A DNA stretch of 64,000 nt from Novosphingobium sp. (GCF_030699305.1 NZ_JAUYNB010000010.1:248001-312000); one strand, 5' to 3'; positions 35,455 through 44,602 are shown, numbered from the stretch's first letter. Made by a program: numbers and translations. Notes: generated by a model not told the origin, from the letters alone.

Positions 35455-36449
35455 GGACGGGATTCCTCTGTGGCTGCGAATTTGGGCGCGGGAATGGGGG
35501 AGGCAGACCGGATGGCGGTCCAGATCTTGACGGTCAGCGGCTTGCCCGGCAGCGCGACCGGCGGTGCGGCGGCGAACCCGGCGTTGGACAGCAGCGCCAG
35601 CATCTGTTCGTCGGAAAAGCCCAGGCGGGCGTGGGCGTGCTGGGTGCGCAAGTCTTCGCGGTCATGCGCGGCGAAATCGACCACCGCGACCCGCCCGCCC
35701 GCGCGGGTGACGCGCGCGGCTTCGGCCAGCACTTGTTCGGGGGCCTGGGCATAGTGCAGCACCTGATGGAACAGGAGCGTATCGAAGCTGGCCGGATCGA
35801 ACGGCAGTGCGGTGAAATCGCCCTGCACCAGTTCCACTTGCTCAGCGGGCAGGTTCTGCAACCGGGCGCGGGCGATGCGCAGCATTTCCGGGCTCTTGTC
35901 GAGCGCGGTGATATGGGCGGCGCGCGGCGCAAACAGTTCGGCCATGCGGCCCGTCCCGGTGCCGACATCCAGCAATGCCCCCAACGCGGCACTGCCCAGC
36001 GCATCGGCCAGCGCGGCTTCGACCGGGCCATCCGGGGTGTGCAGCACCCGCAGCGTATCCCATTCGGCGGCATGGCGGGCGAAGTAGGTTTCGGCGCTTT
36101 CCTCACGCGCGGCGCGAATCGCGGCGAGGTGGCGGCGGTCCTCGCCGCAGCGTGCGGCAAACGCGGCGTCGTCGCGCTCAGCCACGGCCAGCAGCTTTGC
36201 GGCAGCAGCGCCCAGCGGCGGAGCGCGGGTTTCACCGATCGCGCTGCGCAGGAATACCCAGCTGCCTTCCTTGCGGCGTTCGGCCAGCCCCGCATCGCAC
36301 AGAATGCGGACATGGCGCGATACGCGCGGCTGGCTTTGCCCCAGGACTTGTGCCAATTCGCCGACCGCCAGTTCCATGTGCGCCAGCAGCCGCATGATCC
36401 GCAGCCGGGTGGGGTCCGCCAGTGCGCGCAGGGTCGGATCGATCTTCAT
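35451..36449 (-). CDS. ArsR-family regulator fused to SAM-dependent methyltransferase domain
   Basis: 332 residues. Residues about 1-95 are an ArsR winged helix (LADPTRLRIMRLLAHMELAVGELAQVLGQSQPRVSRHVRILCDAGLAERR). Residues about 150-300 are a class I methyltransferase with the SAM motif ALLDVGTGTGRMAELFAPRA, the acidic post-I region ITALDKSPEML and VELVQGDFTALPFDPASFDTLLFHQVLHY. It heads the met operon and overlaps metF by ATGA. The likely role is to sense SAM or SAH through the C-terminal domain and repress the operon at the palindrome just upstream; this is inference from context. Confidence 0.88.
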   Translation of the reverse strand: MKIDPTLRALADPTRLRIMRLLAHMELAVGELAQVLGQSQPRVSRHVRILCDAGLAERRKEGSWVFLRSAIGETRAPPLGAAAAKLLAVAERDDAAFAARCGEDRRHLAAIRAAREESAETYFARHAAEWDTLRVLHTPDGPVEAALADALGSAALGALLDVGTGTGRMAELFAPRAAHITALDKSPEMLRIARARLQNLPAEQVELVQGDFTALPFDPASFDTLLFHQVLHYAQAPEQVLAEAARVTRAGGRVAVVDFAAHDREDLRTQHAHARLGFSDEQMLALLSNAGFAAAPPVALPGKPLTVKIWTAIRSASPIPAPKFAATEESRP

Positions 36450-36456
36450 GGCCGCA

Positions 36457-36480
36457 TCATATAAAGAAATCTTTATATGA
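36457..36480. promoter_or_regulatory. 24-bp palindrome, probable operator of the ArsR-methyltransferase/met operon
   Basis: Perfect 11-bp arms tcatataaaga and tctttatatga flank two central A residues. The element starts 8 bases before the ATG of the ArsR-MT gene, lies in a strongly AT-rich patch inside high-GC DNA, and would overlap the promoter. This size and symmetry suit an ArsR-family dimer. Autoregulation of the met operon is the simplest reading. Confidence 0.75.
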
Positions 36481-36616
36481 ACTCAAGGCGCAGGTTGCGG
36501 ATTGCCTGATAACCGGCGCGAAAGGCGGTTGGCAGGGGGTTTCCGCTCCGCTAGAATTGCGCGCAACGCGGCGGAAATCCGCCAAGTCTGGTTCCAGAAC
36601 GGGTAAGGTTAAGTCC

Positions 36617-36847
36617 ATGAAGAAATTCACGATTGTTGCTTTTTCGGCGGTAGCAGCGCTGGCCCTTTCGGCTTGCGGCAGCTCCGACAGCGCATCGGAT
36701 GAAGCGCAGGCCGACAACGTCGAAATGCCGGCCGAGGAAGCGATGGTCGATCCTGATGCAACCCCGGTGGCCGATCCTTCGGCCACAGTCGATGCCGGTG
36801 CGGCGATGGAACCGGCTGTTGCTCCGGTCGAAGCGCCGCTGCCGTAA
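36617..36847 (+). CDS. Small acidic lipoprotein
   Basis: 76 residues. The signal peptide ends in the lipobox LSAC (cysteine at residue 20, from MKKFTIVAFSAVAALALSAC). The mature part is short, acidic and rich in Ala, Pro and Asp (NVEMPAEEAMVDPDATPVADP), with no fold motif. It is probably a tethered outer-membrane or periplasmic peptide. No function is assigned. It is followed by a hairpin, then a second small lipoprotein gene. Confidence 0.75.
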   Translation: MKKFTIVAFSAVAALALSACGSSDSASDEAQADNVEMPAEEAMVDPDATPVADPSATVDAGAAMEPAVAPVEAPLP

Positions 36848-36870
36848 CGATCCTTTCCGGACCCAATCAC

Positions 36871-36912
36871 GGGCGGCGTTTCCGGCATGGGAACGCCGCC
36901 CGCTGTTGTTTT
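36871..36912 (+). terminator. Probable terminator after the first small lipoprotein gene
   Basis: The GC-rich arms gggcggcgttt and aacgccgccc form a 10-bp stem, followed by the T-rich but interrupted gctgttgtttt. It ends 24 bases after the lipoprotein stop begins its run-out and just before the next gene. Confidence 0.7.
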
Positions 36913-36929
36913 GCCGTGGGGCTGGTATG

Positions 36930-37133
36930 ATGCCGCCCATGCGCGCCATCCCGATCCTGATCGCCCTGCTCTGCCTGTCCGCTTGCGGCAAGCAGGACAA
37001 CGCCCCCGGCCCCGGCGGGGTCAGCGTGGGTGAGGCGAAGGCACTGGATGAAGCCGCCGAAATGCTGGAGGGGCAGCGCCTGCCCGTGGCCCCCGCCGCC
37101 GCGCCCAGCACTCCGCCCGCAACCAAACCCTGA
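36930..37133 (+). CDS. Second small lipoprotein
   Basis: 67 residues. The lipobox LSAC is in ILIALLCLSACGKQDN, with the cysteine near residue 18. The mature peptide has GVSVGEAKALDEAAEMLEGQRLP, a short helix-like stretch, and a Pro/Ala-rich tail. Two in-frame ATGs, 36930 and 36939, are possible; GGGG at about 36918 fits the first. No family is recognised. It is convergent to arfB, with the stops two bases apart. Confidence 0.65.
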   Translation: MPPMRAIPILIALLCLSACGKQDNAPGPGGVSVGEAKALDEAAEMLEGQRLPVAPAAAPSTPPATKP

Positions 37134-37135
37134 AA

Positions 37136-37561
37136 TCAGTCGAATTTCACCGGTCCGCGCCCGGCCTTGATCGTGGCGCGCTTGACCTTGCCTTCAACCC
37201 GGCGCTGCTGGGATGCCTTGGTGGGCTTGGTCGGGCGGCGTTTCTTGGGGACAATGGTGGCCTCGCGAATCAGTGCGATCAGCCGCTCGCGCACATCCTG
37301 CCGGTTGACCAGCTGCGAGCGCGCGCCTTCGCTGCGCAGGATCAGCACCCCGTCGCGGGTCAGCCGCGATCCGGCCAGCTCGGCCAGCCGCAGCTTGACC
37401 GCTTCGGGCAGATTGGGCGAATTCGCGACATCGAACCGCAGCATCACCGCGCTGTCGGTGGTGTTGACGTGCTGCCCGCCCGGCCCCGACGCGCGGGCAT
37501 AGCTTTCGACCAGCTCGTCGCTGTCGATGGCGATGTGGCGGGTGATGGGGATCAGCACCAT
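37136..37561 (-). CDS. arfB: Alternative ribosome-rescue factor / peptidyl-tRNA hydrolase of RF-1 type
   Basis: 141 residues. The GGQ catalytic motif is in ARASGPGGQHVNTTDSAV (about 24-41) and the C-terminus is a basic unstructured tail (KKRRPTKPTKASQQRRVEGKVKR) that enters the empty mRNA channel. ArfB/YaeJ releases peptides from ribosomes stalled without a stop codon. The length fits the bacterial family. Confidence 0.94.
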   Translation of the reverse strand: MVLIPITRHIAIDSDELVESYARASGPGGQHVNTTDSAVMLRFDVANSPNLPEAVKLRLAELAGSRLTRDGVLILRSEGARSQLVNRQDVRERLIALIREATIVPKKRRPTKPTKASQQRRVEGKVKRATIKAGRGPVKFD

Positions 37562-37580
37562 GGCCTGATACTAGCCGATT

Positions 37581-38276
37581 TCAGGCTTCGGCAGAACCAT
37601 CCATTGGCTCTGCCGGGGCTTCATCGGCAAAACCCAGCGCGGCGAAATCGGCGGGCAGCGGCGCGGCGGCGCGGATCGGGGCCTTGCCCGCGCGGTGCAG
37701 CACCAGCCCGGCGGCGTGGAGCATCGTGCGCTTCGCCCCCGGCGCAGTTCCGGCGCCATAGATCGGATCGCCCAGCAGCGGCAGGCCGAGGCCCGATGCG
37801 GCATGGACGCGGATCTGGTGGGTGCGGCCCGTTTCGGGGCGAAACTCCACCAGCGTCAGCCCGCCCTGCACCGCCAGCTTGCGCCAGTGGGTAACAGCAG
37901 GCTTGCCCGCCTTGGCCGGGATCATCCGCCAGCCATCGGCGGCAGAGCTGATCTTCTTGAGCGCGAGTTCGATCGTCCCTTCGTCGCCCGCGACTTCCCC
38001 GGCGACCACGCCGAGGTAGCGCTTTTCGACCTGCTTTTCCTCAAACGCGGCGGAGAACCGTTTCAGCGCCTTGGGGTTGCGGGCCATCAGCAGGCAGCCG
38101 GAGGTATCCCGGTCCAGCCGGTGAACCGGCGCGGGGGAGCGCTGGAAGCCCAGCCGCAATTGCTCCGCGTGGTCTTCGATGCAGGGGCCGCCCGCGCGCG
38201 GCCGGTCCAGCGGCAAGCCGCCGGGTTTGTCGATGACCAGCGCTTCGGCGTCTTCGAACAGGATGGTGAATTGCAT
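37581..38276 (-). CDS. RluA-family RNA pseudouridine synthase
   Basis: 231 residues. The catalytic motif HRLDRDTSGCLLMARN (Asp near residue 57) and the later PETGRTHQIRVHAASGLGLPLLGDPIYG (about 160-187) are characteristic. The N-terminus (FTILFEDAEALVIDKPGGLPLD) begins directly with the catalytic domain, so no S4 domain is present. The RNA target (rRNA or tRNA) cannot be assigned. The gene starts one base after the aminotransferase stop and is last in the pabBC-aminotransferase unit. Confidence 0.92.
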   Translation of the reverse strand: MQFTILFEDAEALVIDKPGGLPLDRPRAGGPCIEDHAEQLRLGFQRSPAPVHRLDRDTSGCLLMARNPKALKRFSAAFEEKQVEKRYLGVVAGEVAGDEGTIELALKKISSAADGWRMIPAKAGKPAVTHWRKLAVQGGLTLVEFRPETGRTHQIRVHAASGLGLPLLGDPIYGAGTAPGAKRTMLHAAGLVLHRAGKAPIRAAAPLPADFAALGFADEAPAEPMDGSAEA

Positions 38277-38277
38277 A

Positions 38278-39456
38278 TCAGGGTAGGGCCTTGGCTATGC
38301 GCCGCAGCGCTTCTTCAAGCCGCGCGTCGTCCGCGGCAAAACTGATCCGGAAACCCGCACTGCCGCCAAAGGCGGAGGCGGCAACCACGGCCACCCCGTG
38401 GTCCAGCAAATGCAGGCACAAGGCCTCGTCATCGCCGAACCGGGCCATCAGCGGCGCGGCATCGACCATGCAATAGAACGCACCGTCTGGCACGGGTGTG
38501 TACAGGCCGGGAATGGCATTGAGCGCGGCGACGCACATGTCGCGGCGGACGCGGAACTTGTCGCGCCAGTCGAGCAGAAAGTCCTGCGGGCCTTCGAACG
38601 CGGCCACGGCGGCGGCCTGGCTGATCGAGGCCGCATTGCCCGACGAATGCGATTGCAGCCGCGCCATCGCGGAAATCAGCCAGAGCGGCCCAGCGGACAC
38701 GCCGATGCGGAAACCAGTCATCGCGTGGCTTTTGGATACGCCCGAAACGGTCAGCACCCGCTCGGCCAGATCCGGGCATTCCACTGCCAGCGTGGCGTGG
38801 CTGCCGGGGGTGTAGCGCAGCGGGGCGTAGATATCGTCGCTCATCACCAGCACATGGGGATGGCGGCGCAGCACGTCGCCCAGCGCGCGCAGCTCCTCGG
38901 CCGGATACGTCGCGCCGGTCGGATTGCCGGGGCTGTTGAGCAGCAGCCAGCGCGTTTTCGGCGTGATCGCGGCGTCCAGCTCGGCGGCGGTGATGCGAAA
39001 GCCCCCGGCGGCATCGGTCGGCATGGCCACCACTTCGGCCCCGGCGAACCGCACGATTTCGGGATAGCTGACCCACCACGGCGCGGGGATCAGCACTTCA
39101 TCGCCCGGGTTCAGCGTGGCGAGCAGCGCGTGAAAGATCGCCTGCTTGCCTCCGGCGCTGACGATCACTTGGGCGGGCGGCACGGTCAGCCCCAAATCGC
39201 GCTGGAAGTGCAGCGCGGCGGCTTCGCGCAGGCGCTGGGTGCCGGGGACGGCGGTGTATTTGGTGTCACCCGCATCCAGCGCGGCCTTGGCGGCGGCGAT
39301 CACGTGGGGCGGCGTGGCAAAGTCCGGCTCGCCCACCGACAGAGAGATGATGTCATGGCCCGCCGCACGCAGTTCCATTGCGCGGTCGGTCATGGCGGTG
39401 GTGCGCGATGCAGCCACGCGGGCCAGGGCGTCGGAAATCAGGGCAGCGGAAATCAT
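38278..39456 (-). CDS. Pyridoxal-phosphate-dependent aminotransferase, aspartate type
   Basis: 392 residues, class I/II fold. ISLSVGEPDFATPPHVI lies near residues 37-53, NSPGNPTGATYP near 173, and the PLP lysine in SGVSKSHAMTGFRIG near 235-249. The C-terminus has the substrate-carboxylate arginine region GFRISFAADDARLEEAL. It matches alphaproteobacterial aspartate or prephenate aminotransferases; the exact amino donor is not fixed by sequence. It overlaps pabBC by ATGA. Confidence 0.92.
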   Translation of the reverse strand: MISAALISDALARVAASRTTAMTDRAMELRAAGHDIISLSVGEPDFATPPHVIAAAKAALDAGDTKYTAVPGTQRLREAAALHFQRDLGLTVPPAQVIVSAGGKQAIFHALLATLNPGDEVLIPAPWWVSYPEIVRFAGAEVVAMPTDAAGGFRITAAELDAAITPKTRWLLLNSPGNPTGATYPAEELRALGDVLRRHPHVLVMSDDIYAPLRYTPGSHATLAVECPDLAERVLTVSGVSKSHAMTGFRIGVSAGPLWLISAMARLQSHSSGNAASISQAAAVAAFEGPQDFLLDWRDKFRVRRDMCVAALNAIPGLYTPVPDGAFYCMVDAAPLMARFGDDEALCLHLLDHGVAVVAASAFGGSAGFRISFAADDARLEEALRRIAKALP

Positions 39457-41243
39457 GGCAGCACCGCCGCCGGCATCAATCCGCGCAAGGCATTGCCGAT
39501 CAGGAACCCTTGCCCCAGATCGTCCAGCGTCAGGTCTGCTTCCACTGCGCGGCCCGCCTCGATCAGCGAACGGCGCAGCACGCCCGGCAGCAGGCCCAGC
39601 CCGGCGGGCGGGGTCAGCAGCTGGCCGCCGCGTTCCACGAACAGGTTGGTGAAGCAGCCTTCGGTCAGCAGGCCGTCGTCGCGCAGAAACAGCGCTTCGT
39701 CTGCGCCCGCTGCCCGCGCGGCGTTCAGGCCGGCGTCGTAGAACCCCCGGTCGCTGCTCTTGTGGCGCAGCCGCCAGTCGCCGGTGTCGATCGGCAGGCG
39801 CATCACCGCGCAGACTGCCGGACCGGTGAACGGTGCGGGCAGTTCATCCAGTTCCAGCGTGTAGGCGCCGCTGCGCGCGGCCAGAAGGCGCACTTTCGCG
39901 GGGCCGTCGGCTTCGAAACACAGCGCCTGGATCGCGTTGCGCACTGCATGGCGATCGAACGCGAAGCCCAGTTCATCGGCGCTGGCCTTGATCCGTTCCA
40001 GATGCAGTTCCAGCAGCGGGATGCCGTCTTCCGGTGAGAAGTGCATCGTCTCGATCAGATCGCACCCGGCGGCGTAGAGACGCACGAAACCCCCTTTGAC
40101 CAGACACTCGCGCCATTCGGGCAGTGCCTCACTATCCGCGACAATGGCCGAGCCAACCCCCAGCACCGCCTTGCCGCGCCCGTTTTCGCCCGGCGTCAGC
40201 CGCAGAGTGCGGATTGCCACATTGAACGCGGCATCGCCAGCCGCATCGATCCGACCGATCGCGCCGCAATAGGGGCCGCGCGCATCGCGTTCCACCGCGT
40301 TGATCAGCTCCATCGCCCGGATTTTCGGCGCGCCGGTAATCGATCCGCATGGAAACAACGCGCGCAGCATGTCCGCCGCGCCGCGCCCCGGCTGCAACCG
40401 CGCGCGCACGGTGGTGACCATCTGGTGGACCGTGGGATAGCTTTCGACCGCGAACGGCCGGTCAACCTTGACGCTCCCCGCCTCGGCCACGCGGGAGAGG
40501 TCGTTGCGCATCAGATCGACGATCATCAGGTTTTCGGCGCGGTCCTTGACCGAGGACGACAGTTCGTCGGCCAGCCGCGCATCCTCGGCCGGGTTGCGCC
40601 CGCGCGGGCGGGTGCCTTTCATCGGCTTGACCATCGCGTTGCCGTCGCGCGCGGCGAAGAACAGTTCGGGCGAGAGGCTGAGCAGCCAGTGCGCGCCATC
40701 GCACACGATCCCGCCGTAACCCGCGCCTGCCGCAGGCCGGATCGCGGCGTAGAGCGCCAGCGGATCGCCCCGGAACGATCCCGCCAGCGGGAAGGTCAGG
40801 TTAGCCTGATAGATATCGCCCGCCGAAATCGCGTCCTGGATCGCGCCGAACATCCGGGCATAGCCGCCGGGCGACAACTGCGGTTCGACCGGGCCGATCT
40901 GGGCGATGCCGGGCTTGGCGCGGGCTGCCAGCCAGCCGGGCACTTCATCAGCGGGGATGGTTTCAAAGCGGTCGAACGCGCCAAACCACAGCAGCGGCCC
41001 GGTCGCCCCGGTGCGCGCGGCGGCCAGCGCGGTCAGGCGCGGCTCCAGCGCAAGGCCGGCTTCATAGGCCATGTATCCGGCCAGTTCGAAGCCTTGCGCG
41101 CGCAGTTCCTCGATCCGCTCCAGCGCCGGAGCGACATCTTCCACGCGCCGCGCGACCACGATCTCGCGGGGGGCGCGATAGAGCCGGGCGTCGCTCGCGC
41201 CGCTGGGGCGGGCGTCGTCTAACAGGATGAACGGTTCAGCCAT
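39453..41243 (-). CDS. Bifunctional aminodeoxychorismate synthase component I / aminodeoxychorismate lyase (PabB-PabC fusion)
   Basis: 596 residues. The N-terminal two thirds are a chorismate-binding domain (GDIYQANLTFPL at about 137, MVKPMKGTRPRGRNPAED at about 209-226, VAEAGSVKVDRPF, and FPCGSITGAPKIRAME near 295). The C-terminal third (from about 385) is a class IV PLP aminotransferase with ETMHFSPEDGIPLLELHLERI and DEALFLRDDGLLTEGCFTNLFVE. It makes p-aminobenzoate for folate from chorismate, given an amidotransferase subunit encoded elsewhere. It is first of three coupled genes. Confidence 0.93.
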   Translation of the reverse strand: MAEPFILLDDARPSGASDARLYRAPREIVVARRVEDVAPALERIEELRAQGFELAGYMAYEAGLALEPRLTALAAARTGATGPLLWFGAFDRFETIPADEVPGWLAARAKPGIAQIGPVEPQLSPGGYARMFGAIQDAISAGDIYQANLTFPLAGSFRGDPLALYAAIRPAAGAGYGGIVCDGAHWLLSLSPELFFAARDGNAMVKPMKGTRPRGRNPAEDARLADELSSSVKDRAENLMIVDLMRNDLSRVAEAGSVKVDRPFAVESYPTVHQMVTTVRARLQPGRGAADMLRALFPCGSITGAPKIRAMELINAVERDARGPYCGAIGRIDAAGDAAFNVAIRTLRLTPGENGRGKAVLGVGSAIVADSEALPEWRECLVKGGFVRLYAAGCDLIETMHFSPEDGIPLLELHLERIKASADELGFAFDRHAVRNAIQALCFEADGPAKVRLLAARSGAYTLELDELPAPFTGPAVCAVMRLPIDTGDWRLRHKSSDRGFYDAGLNAARAAGADEALFLRDDGLLTEGCFTNLFVERGGQLLTPPAGLGLLPGVLRRSLIEAGRAVEADLTLDDLGQGFLIGNALRGLMPAAVLP

Positions 41244-41346
41244 CTGAGCGCGCTTCTAGCGAGGGTTTGCCCGCCATGCAAAAAGCCACTCGCACAAGTG
41301 CTTGGCGGCGTTTATTCGCTGGGAGCAGAGTCGCTGGGAGTTGCAC

Positions 41347-42921
41347 ATGACAGAAATCTACCTTGGCCTTGCCGCCAATGGCCAGCGGCAGCACCTGCTG
41401 CTCAGCCGGGCCAACCGTCACGGGCTGATTGCGGGGGCCACCGGGACCGGCAAGACCGTGACTTTGCAGGGCATTGCCGAACAGTTTTCGAAAGCCGGGG
41501 TGCCGGTGTTCATGGCCGATGTAAAGGGCGACCTGGCCGGGATCACGATGGCCGGCAGCAAGGATTTCAAGCACGCGGCCAAGCTGGAATCGCGCGCGGC
41601 GGAACTGGGCATCACCGATTACACCTATCAGGACAACCCGGCGGTGTTCTGGGATCTCTACGGCAAACTGGGTCACCCGATCCGCACCACGATCTCCGAA
41701 ATGGGGCCGCTGCTGCTGGCGCGGCTGCTGGGGCTGAACGAGACGCAGGAAGGCGTGCTGACGATCGCGTTCAAGTGGGCGGATGACAACGGCCTGCTGC
41801 TGCTCGATCTGGAAGACCTGCAACAGGTGCTGATCGCCTGCGCCGAACGCGCGAGCGAACTGGCCACGCAATACGGCAACATCTCCAGGGCCAGCGTCGG
41901 CACGATCCAGCGCCAGCTGCTCGCCTTCGAAAGCCAGGGTGCGGCCAATTTCTTTGGCGAACCGGCGTTCGAAATCAACGATTTCATCCGCTGCGATGAA
42001 ACCGGAAAGGGCGTGATCAACGTGCTGGCCGCCGACACGCTGATGCAGAGCCCCAAGCTGTACGCCACGTTCCTGCTGTGGCTGCTGTCCGAACTGTTCG
42101 AGGCGCTGCCCGAAGTCGGCGATGTCGAAAAGCCCAGGCTGGTGTTCTTCTTCGACGAAGCGCACCTGCTGTTCGACGACGCGCCCAAGGCGCTGTTCGA
42201 CAAGGTGGAACAAGTGGTGCGCCTGATCCGATCCAAGGGCGTGGGCGTGTTCTTCGTCACCCAGAACCCGATCGACATCCCGGAAAAGATCGCGGGCCAG
42301 CTCGGCAACCGGGTGCAGCACGCGCTGCGCGCCTTCACCCCGCGCGATCAGAAGGCGATCCGCGCCGCAGCGGAAACGTTCCGGATCAACCCTGACCTTG
42401 ATGTCGAGGCGGTGATTACCGAGTTGCGCGTCGGCGAAGCGCTGGTGTCCACCCTGGACGAGGAAGGCGCACCCGGCGTGGTCCAGCGCACGCTGATCGC
42501 CCCGCCGCGTTCGCGGCTTGGGCCGGTGACGCCCAAGGAGCGCGCGATCATCCAGTCGATCAGCCCGTTCGACGGCAAGTATGATGCCGCCGTGGACCGC
42601 GAATCCGCCGCCGAAGTGCTGGCGCAAAAGTCCGCCGATGCCGCCTCCGCTGCGCAAGTGGTCGACCAACAGGGCGAGGAAACCCAGCGCGCCCAGCCGC
42701 GTCAGTCACCCAGCCTGTGGGAAAAGGCCGGCAAGGCCGCGTTTGGTGCCGCTGCGGCATCGGCTGGTACCATGATGGCGCGCAAGATCAGCGGCAAGAA
42801 GACCAGCGGCTCACCGATCGCCTCTGCCGCCAGCGCGGCGGCGGGCAGCATCGGCACGGCGCTGGGCGGGCAACTGCTGGGCCGCTTCGCGCGCGGCTTG
42901 CTGGGCGGCCTGCTGCGCTGA
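41347..42921 (+). CDS. HerA-like ATPase (DUF853)
   Basis: 524 residues. Walker A is [12 protein letters not shown] (about 30-41); [11 protein letters not shown] follows near 60; Walker B is [13 protein letters not shown] (about 268-280); sensor-like [32 protein letters not shown] follows (about 303-335). The tail from about 420 is Ala/Gly-rich with a hydrophobic segment, possibly a membrane contact. DUF853 ATPases are related to HerA/FtsK motors, with no settled function. A fragment of this gene's 3' end recurs at 44548-44602. Confidence 0.9.
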   Translation: MTEIYLGLAANGQRQHLLLSRANRHGLIAGATGTGKTVTLQGIAEQFSKAGVPVFMADVKGDLAGITMAGSKDFKHAAKLESRAAELGITDYTYQDNPAVFWDLYGKLGHPIRTTISEMGPLLLARLLGLNETQEGVLTIAFKWADDNGLLLLDLEDLQQVLIACAERASELATQYGNISRASVGTIQRQLLAFESQGAANFFGEPAFEINDFIRCDETGKGVINVLAADTLMQSPKLYATFLLWLLSELFEALPEVGDVEKPRLVFFFDEAHLLFDDAPKALFDKVEQVVRLIRSKGVGVFFVTQNPIDIPEKIAGQLGNRVQHALRAFTPRDQKAIRAAAETFRINPDLDVEAVITELRVGEALVSTLDEEGAPGVVQRTLIAPPRSRLGPVTPKERAIIQSISPFDGKYDAAVDRESAAEVLAQKSADAASAAQVVDQQGEETQRAQPRQSPSLWEKAGKAAFGAAAASAGTMMARKISGKKTSGSPIASAASAAAGSIGTALGGQLLGRFARGLLGGLLR

Positions 42922-43009
42922 GCCGCGCCGCCGGGGCGGTTGATTCAGGACAATGCAGGCCTTAGCGTTAAGTGCGAACCTTTTTCGTGTTGGGAAGGGA
43001 GTATGGTCT

Positions 43010-44497
43010 GTGAGCGATGTACCTCGCGCGTTGGCGGTGCGTCCGCTGGGACTGCTGCGGCTTATGCTGGCGGCCCTTGCGGCGCTGTGGATAGCTGTAC
43101 CGGCGGCGCAGGCCGAAGACCTGTGGGCTTACGAGTATCACTGGTACGAGCCCAAGCCGCTCGCCGATGCGAGTCGGGCGGCCAGCACGATCATCAGCCT
43201 TCAGAAGTTCTTCATCCTCTATGGCGGGATGAACATCGACCAGCTGGTCGTGACGCGGGAAGGGCTGGCGGTCCATGGCAGCCAGACGACGATCCAGTCG
43301 AACAGCCAGTACGTGCCGTCTTATGGCGGATCATGGATCGGCAATCGGTATGTTCCTTATTACGGCGGCTCGACCGTGACGTCGCAAGTTCCCGTAACAA
43401 CACAGCAACAGGCCTACGTCCCGTTCAAGGACGTAACCGGCGTGTACCTGATGTATCTTCCCCACCGGGAGAAGCATTGGGGGGTCCATTTCACTTCCCG
43501 CGAAGACGGCAAGAACGTAACTTTGCGGACCACCGACGAAGGACTGGCCCGCCAATTTGCTGACGCCGCAGTGACGTTGATCGAGCAAGCCAACCCGGCT
43601 TTCATGCTAAACTTCGACGAAGTCGGACTGTGGGGGGTCTGGAACGACGCAAAGGCGTTCAAGAAGGCAAAGTACAAAGGCACGGGCCTCCACCTCGTCA
43701 AGGTCACCAGAGGTAGTCCGGCTGAGCGGGCCGGGATACGCCCCGGTGACATTTGGGTAACGATCAACGGGAAGCCCCGGACGTCGGGACAGTCGTTCAG
43801 CGAAGTCATCGGTCCGGCCTATGACAGCAATCTGGAGTTTTCTTTCGATCTGGAGGTCTGGCGGGACAAGCAACTGATCCCGCTGCGCCTCACCGCGAAG
43901 AATGTCCGGATGACGCATTGGCTGGCCAAGAATCCCAAGTTTCTGGGGGTCAATTTCCGCGAGCTCACCAGTGCCGATCCGCTCGTGCCGGGCGTGACGG
44001 CACCGGCGGGGGTGTTTGTCCGGGCGGTAATGGAAACCACGCTGGCGGCGCGGATGGACATCCGGCCCGGCGACATCCTGTTCGAACTGAACGGTGCTGC
44101 CATAGCAAATGGGGATGCGCTGATAGCTGTCGTCAAAGCCGGCCCCATCACCTCTGCCAAAGTCCTGCGCGATGGCGCTGTGATCGAATTGCGGGCACCG
44201 CCGCCGCCTGCTGCGCCGAAGCCTCCTGCCGCCGCGCCGGAACGGTTGGGGCTGGGAGTGCGCGAAATCCCTGCTGCCGAGGGTCGTCCGGCCTATCTTG
44301 AGGTCGCCGCGGTCGAGCCGGGACTGGCGGCGGCCAAGCTGGATTTGCGAGCGGGGGACAAGCTGATCGAAGTGAACGGCAAGGCCGTGGCTACGACCGC
44401 CGATCTGGCCGCCATTGTCGCGGGCGGTCCGGTGGTCACGGCGAAAGTCGAACGCGCCGGGGTAGTTGTTCCGCTGGGCGGTGTGACGCGGTTCTGA
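43010..44497 (+). CDS. Secreted three-PDZ-domain protein without a protease domain
   Basis: 495 residues from a GTG at 43010 with GGGAAGGGA nine bases upstream. Signal peptide about 12-36 (GLLRLMLAALAALWIAVPAAQA). An N-terminal domain of unknown type (about 37-220; Tyr/Trp-rich with YVPSYGGSW and YVPYYGGSTV) is followed by PDZ-like domains near 225-300 (GSPAERAGIRPGDIWVTINGK), 310-395 (MDIRPGDILFELNGAAIANG) and 415-490 (DLRAGDKLIEVNGKAV). No Ser-protease motif exists, so it is a scaffold or adaptor candidate. The gene stands between two copies of the HerA-like gene's 3' end. Confidence 0.8.
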   Translation: MSDVPRALAVRPLGLLRLMLAALAALWIAVPAAQAEDLWAYEYHWYEPKPLADASRAASTIISLQKFFILYGGMNIDQLVVTREGLAVHGSQTTIQSNSQYVPSYGGSWIGNRYVPYYGGSTVTSQVPVTTQQQAYVPFKDVTGVYLMYLPHREKHWGVHFTSREDGKNVTLRTTDEGLARQFADAAVTLIEQANPAFMLNFDEVGLWGVWNDAKAFKKAKYKGTGLHLVKVTRGSPAERAGIRPGDIWVTINGKPRTSGQSFSEVIGPAYDSNLEFSFDLEVWRDKQLIPLRLTAKNVRMTHWLAKNPKFLGVNFRELTSADPLVPGVTAPAGVFVRAVMETTLAARMDIRPGDILFELNGAAIANGDALIAVVKAGPITSAKVLRDGAVIELRAPPPPAAPKPPAAAPERLGLGVREIPAAEGRPAYLEVAAVEPGLAAAKLDLRAGDKLIEVNGKAVATTADLAAIVAGGPVVTAKVERAGVVVPLGGVTRF

Positions 44498-44547
44498 GCA
44501 CGGCTGGAGCGGTCGCGGCCAGTTCAGGCCAGCGGTCGTGACAGCGA

Positions 44548-44602
44548 CAGTGCGGCGGCGGGCAGCATCGGCACGGCGCTGGGCGGCCTGCTGCGCTAGC
44601 CG
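44548..44602 (+). pseudogene. Duplicated 3' remnant of the HerA-like ATPase gene
   Basis: Bases 44548-44586 match 42831-42869 with one difference, and 44578-44597 match 42900-42919 exactly. The copy would read [16 protein letters not shown] then stop, the ATPase C-terminus minus 39 bases. The deletion end points fall on the internal repeat gctgggcgg. The fragment has no start and is not a gene. Confidence 0.85.
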
